Shown here: in pieces, positions 5,360 to 8,812 of the stretch
Numbering within the stretch: the stretch's first letter is position 1
Layout of the letters: each line of letters opens with the position of its first letter
Source of the DNA: Xanthobacteraceae bacterium
GTDB taxonomy: Bacteria > Pseudomonadota > Alphaproteobacteria > Rhizobiales > Xanthobacteraceae
DNA: 8,812 bases
NCBI GenBank assembly: GCA_025929595.1
Contig: JAICQA010000097.1
Span: 1 to 8,812, forward strand
Direction of reading: 5' to 3'
Program-made: the position numbers and the translations under genes
The notes under the pieces: generated by a model
The model's database searches: none
Seen by the model: only the letters and a program-made list of their open reading frames with translations
What the model was told of the DNA's origin: nothing

Positions 5360-6871
5360 ATGCACGAAGACGGTCCGCTAGAGAAGATCGGCATTCGTCC
5401 CGCGGCTTTTGCCGCGCGACGCTGGGAGCCGTACTTGCTCGGGGCCGCGCTGGCGCTCGCAACCTTCGCCGCGCAATGGATTCTGCAACCGATTGTCGGC
5501 CCGTTTGCCCCCTTCCTTCTTTACGTTCCCGCCGTTCTGATCGCCAGCAGCTTCGGCGGCGTTGGGCCGGGCCTCGCGACGACTTTCCTGGCGGTCGCGG
5601 TCGATCTGGCGCTCAACTCCGCTGCCGCGATCACAAGCGCATACCTGGGAAATGCGATCGCATTCGTGGTCATCGGCATCGGCATCGCATTGACCGCTGA
5701 ATTCTATATTCGTCGTCGCCTGCGCCTTTTGACGAAGGAGCAGGACGTCCGCACTCGCGAGGCCTATCTCGCGTCGATCCTCAGCACGATCCCCGACGCC
5801 ATGATCGTGATCGACACGCGCGGCATGATTCTCTCGTTCAGCGCCGCTGCCGAACGCCTGTTCGATTACAACGCGAGCGAGATAGTCGGAAAAAATGTGA
5901 AAATCCTGATGCCGGCGCCCTATCGCGAAAATCACGACGGATATCTTCAGCGATATCTCGCGACGGGAGAGAAGCGCATTATCGGAGTCGGCCGACTCGT
6001 GGTCGGCGAACGCAGGGATGGATCGACCTTTCCGATGGAACTGGCCGTCGGCGAGATGAAACTGGGCGATGAGCAGTACTTTACCGGTTTCGTTCGAGAC
6101 GTGACCGAGCGCCAGCAAACGGAGCAGCGGCTGCAGGAACTGCAATCCGAACTCGTCCAGGTGTCACGCCTCACCGCGATGGGCGAAATGGCCTCGACGC
6201 TGGCGCATGAGTTGAACCAACCGCTTTCAGCCATCGCCAATTACATGAAGGGATCACGCCGCCTGATGCAGGAGGCAACCGACGAGCGATCCGCGCTCGT
6301 AAAGGAAGCCCTCGACAAGGCCGCCGATCAGGCCATGCGCGCCGGCCAGATCATCCGCCGTTTGCGGGAATTCGTCGCGCGCGGAGAGTCCGAACAGCAG
6401 CTGGAAAGCATCTCAAAGCTGGTTGAGGAGGCCAGCGCACTTGCCTTGGTCGGCGCGAAGGAAATGGGAATTCGCGTGCGCTTCAACTTCGACCTGGAAC
6501 ACGATCTGGTCCTTGCCGACAAAGTTCAGATTCAGCAGGTCATTCTCAATTTGATGCGCAACGCCATCGATGCAATGACCGAGAGCACGACGCGCGAATT
6601 GACTGTGTCCGTCGTTCCGGCTGACGGCGAAATGGTCGAGGTCAGCGTCGCGGACACGGGCTCCGGCATCGGCGATGACGTGGCAAAACAACTGTTTCAG
6701 CCGTTCTTCACAACCAAGATACATGGCATGGGCGTCGGACTGTCGATCTGCCGCACCATCATCGAGTCGCATGGCGGCCAGATCGGCATGCGACCGAATC
6801 CGCAAGGCGGAACGATCTTCTACTTCACGCTCCGTGCCGTGACTGGGGAGGAATTCGCGAATGCAAGGTGA
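5360..6871 (+). CDS. fixL: FixL, membrane oxygen-sensing heme-PAS histidine kinase
   Basis: FixL autophosphorylates under low oxygen and passes phosphate to FixJ. Of its 503 residues (about the length of Bradyrhizobium FixL), the first ~115 form several membrane helices (about 25-112), followed by a PAS domain (about 132-252). This keeps the heme-ligand His192 (NHDGYL) and Arg198 and Arg212, which match His200, Arg206 and Arg220 of Bradyrhizobium FixL as I remember them. The dimerisation/phospho-acceptor helix has H283 in LAHELNQP. The catalytic domain has Asn401 (N box), DTGSG at 432-436, FFTTK at 449-453 and GMGVGLS at 456-462. The start has only a weak AGG upstream, but no other in-frame Met precedes the PAS domain before residue 147. 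The stop overlaps the fixJ start by 11 bases, indicating translational coupling. A FixJ-like box lies 55 bases upstream. Confidence 0.96.
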   Translation: MHEDGPLEKIGIRPAAFAARRWEPYLLGAALALATFAAQWILQPIVGPFAPFLLYVPAVLIASSFGGVGPGLATTFLAVAVDLALNSAAAITSAYLGNAIAFVVIGIGIALTAEFYIRRRLRLLTKEQDVRTREAYLASILSTIPDAMIVIDTRGMILSFSAAAERLFDYNASEIVGKNVKILMPAPYRENHDGYLQRYLATGEKRIIGVGRLVVGERRDGSTFPMELAVGEMKLGDEQYFTGFVRDVTERQQTEQRLQELQSELVQVSRLTAMGEMASTLAHELNQPLSAIANYMKGSRRLMQEATDERSALVKEALDKAADQAMRAGQIIRRLREFVARGESEQQLESISKLVEEASALALVGAKEMGIRVRFNFDLEHDLVLADKVQIQQVILNLMRNAIDAMTESTTRELTVSVVPADGEMVEVSVADTGSGIGDDVAKQLFQPFFTTKIHGMGVGLSICRTIIESHGGQIGMRPNPQGGTIFYFTLRAVTGEEFANAR

Positions 6872-7487
6872 AACGTTTGTGCATGTGATCGACGACGATG
6901 ATGCGGCTCGCGACGCATTACGATTCATGCTGGAAGCAGCGGGCGTCCGCGTGCGCACCTATGAGTCGGCGCACCAATTTTTGACCGGTCTGGCCAAGGC
7001 GGAACCCGGATGCGTGATCACCGATGTGCGCATGCCGGAGATCACCGGGCTTCAGCTCCTTGAACGACTCAAAAGCACGGACAATCCCTTCCCCGTGATC
7101 GTAATTACCGGTCACGGCGACATTCCCCTTGCGGTCGAGGCGATGAAGTTGGGAGCGGCCGATTTCTTCGAGAAGCCATATGACGATGAGGCGCTGTTGG
7201 CGGCGGTGCAGTCGGCCCTCAACCGGCAGCAGAACGACGCGGAACGACAAGCTGCGGCGGCGGCCGTTCGGTCGCGTCTCGCAAGCCTGTCGCAGCGGGA
7301 GCGGCAGGTTCTCGACGGCCTTGTCGCTGGCCACCCAAACAAAATAATCGCCCACAATCTGCAGATCAGCCCGCGCACGATCGAAATCTACCGCGCGAAC
7401 GTTATGACGAAGATGGAGGCGTCAAGCCTCTCGGAACTAGTACGAATGGCACTTATTGCCGGCGCGTCAGGCGCCACAAATTCTTAA
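6861..7487 (+). CDS. fixJ: FixJ-type response regulator
   Basis: This is a 208-residue DNA-binding activator, the partner of the overlapping fixL. The receiver domain (about 5-120) has acidic residues D11-D14, the phospho-acceptor D55 in VITDVRMPE, switch Thr83 (VITGHGD) and Lys105 (FEKPYDD). A linker (about 122-140) leads to a LuxR/NarL-type helix-turn-helix (about 142-200) with LSQRERQVLDGLVAG and ISPRTIEIYRANVM. Length and layout match FixJ. The start ATG 6861 lies inside the end of fixL, about 10 bases after a GGGGAGGA ribosome-binding site. Its likely targets are the two CCTAAGGG-N5-CCGTA sites in this window, upstream of the nirK operon and of fixL/CBS-BON. Another NarL-family regulator with a FixJ-like layout is possible, but pairing with a true FixL makes FixJ by far the best name. 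Confidence 0.95.
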   Translation: MQGETFVHVIDDDDAARDALRFMLEAAGVRVRTYESAHQFLTGLAKAEPGCVITDVRMPEITGLQLLERLKSTDNPFPVIVITGHGDIPLAVEAMKLGAADFFEKPYDDEALLAAVQSALNRQQNDAERQAAAAAVRSRLASLSQRERQVLDGLVAGHPNKIIAHNLQISPRTIEIYRANVMTKMEASSLSELVRMALIAGASGATNS

Positions 7488-7503
7488 GCGGCAGTTTGCC
7501 GCT
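7487..7503 (+). terminator. Short hairpin right after fixJ
   Basis: AGCGGCA (7487-7493) and TGCCGCT (7497-7503) pair perfectly around GTT and begin at the last base of the fixJ stop codon. The following bases are not a T-run, so this is at most a modest terminator for the fixLJ transcript, in the 104-base convergent gap before copD. Confidence 0.4.
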
Positions 7504-7584
7504 CAAACGAGAATACGACACAACCGCGCTGTTCTACGCGGCCGCTTTCGCCGCCGTGTCGCGCGCCGCCTTGTTGCTCTGTTC

Positions 7585-7601
7585 TCGCCCCTCACGGGCG
7601 A
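7585..7601 (-). terminator. Hairpin spanning the copD stop codon
   Basis: TCGCCC (7585-7590) and GGGCGA (7596-7601) form a perfect 6-base-pair stem with a CTCAC loop that contains the copD stop codon. The orphan tail at 188-208 retains an equivalent structure. That retention in both copies supports a role at the 3' end of the transcript. Confidence 0.4.
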
Positions 7602-8812
7602 AACTCAACAGCGTCCTCCAGCGTCACCTTCTCGAAATCGCTGACCAGCACATCGATCCGCACGGTCCACCGGCCCGGCTGGGGAACCAACAATCCCCGC
7701 ACGCGCCAGATGCCGTCGGCATCCCTCGTTGCCGGGCGGCGGACCGGCTCGATGCCGGAATCCTCCTTCGACAGGGCGAGTCGCACTTCCCTGGCGTCGA
7801 GCGGGCCGTACTCACCTGTCATCACCACAATCGAAGCTGTTGTCGGGCCGGCGCGGCCGGGATCGAAACGGACATCGGCAAGGATGGCCTGCGAATGGAC
7901 ATGAAGGGTGGCGGGCATCGCCGCGAGCGATGCCAGCGCGCGCGGCGGCGGCGCGAACCGCCATCCGGCGGTAACCGCGAAGATCGCCAGCGCGAGCGCG
8001 ATCTCGATCCGCATCGTGCGCACGAACGCACGGCTCGCCGCCGGCTCGTCAATCGAAGCGCGACCGCGTGGCGCGAAGCGATTGTACAGCGCGACCGCCA
8101 ACAAGAGAGCAACAAGCCCGAGCTTCGCCAACAACAGGCGTCCGTAATCCGTGCGCCAGAGTGCCGGGACCTCTCCAACCTGCACCCAGGCGAGCACGGC
8201 GCCGCTCGCGAGCAGCGCCGCAAGGACGAACGGGACCACGCGCGACAAACGACGCAGCGCCGTGCGCGGCCCCTGCGATCGATCCGGCCGGCTGGCGGCC
8301 AGGGGCAGGAGCGCGCCCATCCAGAACGCAATAGAAAGTGCATGCACGAATACAGCAGACCGCATCAGGAATTGCGGCTCCGCCGCGCTCGCGTGACCGC
8401 TGGCCGCCAGTGCCAGCCCGACTCCGACGAACGCGATGCTCGCAGCGACCCGCGCCGTCCGGCGGGATGAAACGGCGAGTGCAACCCAGGCGACGAAGAA
8501 AGAGACGAAGGCAGCAGCCGCCGTCATGGCGTAGGACGAGCGCAGGCCGGCCTGCCAGACAGCCGAAGTGGCAAGATACGTCAGCGGGACGCTCAGCAGG
8601 TCGACGCCCTGCAAGCCGAGCGAAACAGGCGCGGCAACAAGACCGACCAGCAGAAGCGTATGGAGAAAGCGCCCGGCCGGATAAGGCGGGCCGGCCGCGA
8701 CCCAGACGACGAAGAAAACGCCGCCGACGCCCACGAACATCGCGATATAGGTTGCGACTCGCGCGACCCATATCGCCGTCTTCAGCGCAACACCCGGCGC
8801 GCGTTCCAAAGA
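7592..8812 (-). CDS. copD: CopD-like copper-transport membrane protein with a C-terminal FixH/YtkA-like domain (5' end outside the window)
   Basis: The frame stays open to the right edge and no convincing start is visible; TTG at 8809 is only an in-frame codon. About 406 residues are seen. Roughly eight membrane helices (about 13-38, 48-68, 93-113, 121-138, 149-171, 191-211, 225-245, 268-285, counted from the TTG) form the CopD-type channel, with H139 and H156 as possible metal ligands. An extracytoplasmic beta-rich domain follows (about 300-405). Many relatives carry a CopC copper-binding domain ahead of CopD, so the missing 5' part may encode one. The family moves copper across the inner membrane, which would suit a neighbour that makes copper nitrite reductases, although adjacency here may result from insertion. 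The gene is convergent with fixJ. Its last ~50 codons are the right copy of the direct repeat and may have been supplied by the inserted DNA. Confidence 0.88.
   Translation of the reverse strand, partial: SLERAPGVALKTAIWVARVATYIAMFVGVGGVFFVVWVAAGPPYPAGRFLHTLLLVGLVAAPVSLGLQGVDLLSVPLTYLATSAVWQAGLRSSYAMTAAAAFVSFFVAWVALAVSSRRTARVAASIAFVGVGLALAASGHASAAEPQFLMRSAVFVHALSIAFWMGALLPLAASRPDRSQGPRTALRRLSRVVPFVLAALLASGAVLAWVQVGEVPALWRTDYGRLLLAKLGLVALLLAVALYNRFAPRGRASIDEPAASRAFVRTMRIEIALALAIFAVTAGWRFAPPPRALASLAAMPATLHVHSQAILADVRFDPGRAGPTTASIVVMTGEYGPLDAREVRLALSKEDSGIEPVRRPATRDADGIWRVRGLLVPQPGRWTVRIDVLVSDFEKVTLEDAVEFRP
7596..7735. repeat. Direct repeat, right copy (copD 3' end)
   Basis: This is the partner of 201-340. 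Here the repeated sequence is continuous with the rest of copD. Most differences from the left copy are synonymous or conservative (for example I/V, Q/R, T/M, A/S), as expected for copies from related strains and not for an error-free recent duplication. Confidence 0.88.

Noticed and set aside
5378..6145. Minus-strand open frame of 255 codons opposite fixL
   Set aside because: It is antisense to the membrane and PAS domains of fixL, which are unmistakable, and has no recognisable features of its own.
7496..8470. Plus-strand open frame of 324 codons opposite copD
   Set aside because: It is Arg/Gln-rich with no domain and is antisense to a clear multi-helix membrane protein. Its size reflects GC-driven absence of stops.
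8807..8809. TTG at 8809 as the true start of copD
   Set aside because: The frame is open to the window edge, and CopD-like proteins of this type often carry a CopC domain upstream, so the gene is treated as truncated by the window.
1..8812. Integrase, transposase, tRNA or CRISPR array that could explain the direct repeats
   Set aside because: None was seen on either strand. The repeats are explained by copD coding sequence, so homologous recombination is as likely as a mobile element.

Overview
The window looks like alphaproteobacterial DNA of the Bradyrhizobium / Rhodopseudomonas type. It is GC-rich, its sensor kinase closely resembles rhizobial FixL, and it pairs a two-domain with a four-domain copper nitrite reductase, an arrangement I recall being described in Rhizobiales. 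The assignment rests on protein resemblance and base composition only. No RNA genes, CRISPR arrays, integrases or transposases were seen.

Layout, left to right. (1) The first 39 codons of an unrecognised minus-strand gene (1-119), with an inverted repeat upstream. (2) A severed 3' tail of a copD-like gene (197-346) with its terminator-like hairpin. (3) A minus-strand gene series read from about 4.3 kb leftwards: a small four-cysteine protein (4294-3902), a two-domain NirK (3879-2707) and a four-domain NirK with fused cytochrome c and cupredoxin domains (2575-359). (4) A minus-strand CBS-CBS-BON protein (5175-4483). (5) Divergently, fixL (5360-6871) and fixJ (6861-7487), overlapping by 11 bases. 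(6) A convergent, incomplete copD-like membrane protein gene (8812-7592).

How it may work together: FixL keeps the heme-binding His and two key Arg residues of the oxygen-sensing PAS domain, and FixJ keeps its phospho-acceptor Asp and LuxR-type helix-turn-helix. Two copies of one motif, CCTAAGGG-N5-CCGTA, sit upstream of the nirK operon (4367) and in the divergent CBS/fixL intergenic region (5285). The simplest reading is a self-contained low-oxygen module in which FixLJ directly controls nitrite reduction, the CBS-BON protein and itself, with no FixK/NnrR-type box visible. That circuit is an inference.

The whole module (about 7.4 kb) lies between two direct copies of the last ~50 codons of copD. 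The left copy is an orphan fragment and the right copy is part of the intact 3' end. This looks like the scar of an insertion into the 3' end of copD that rebuilt the gene end, and it suggests the nitrite-reduction/FixLJ block was acquired as one unit.
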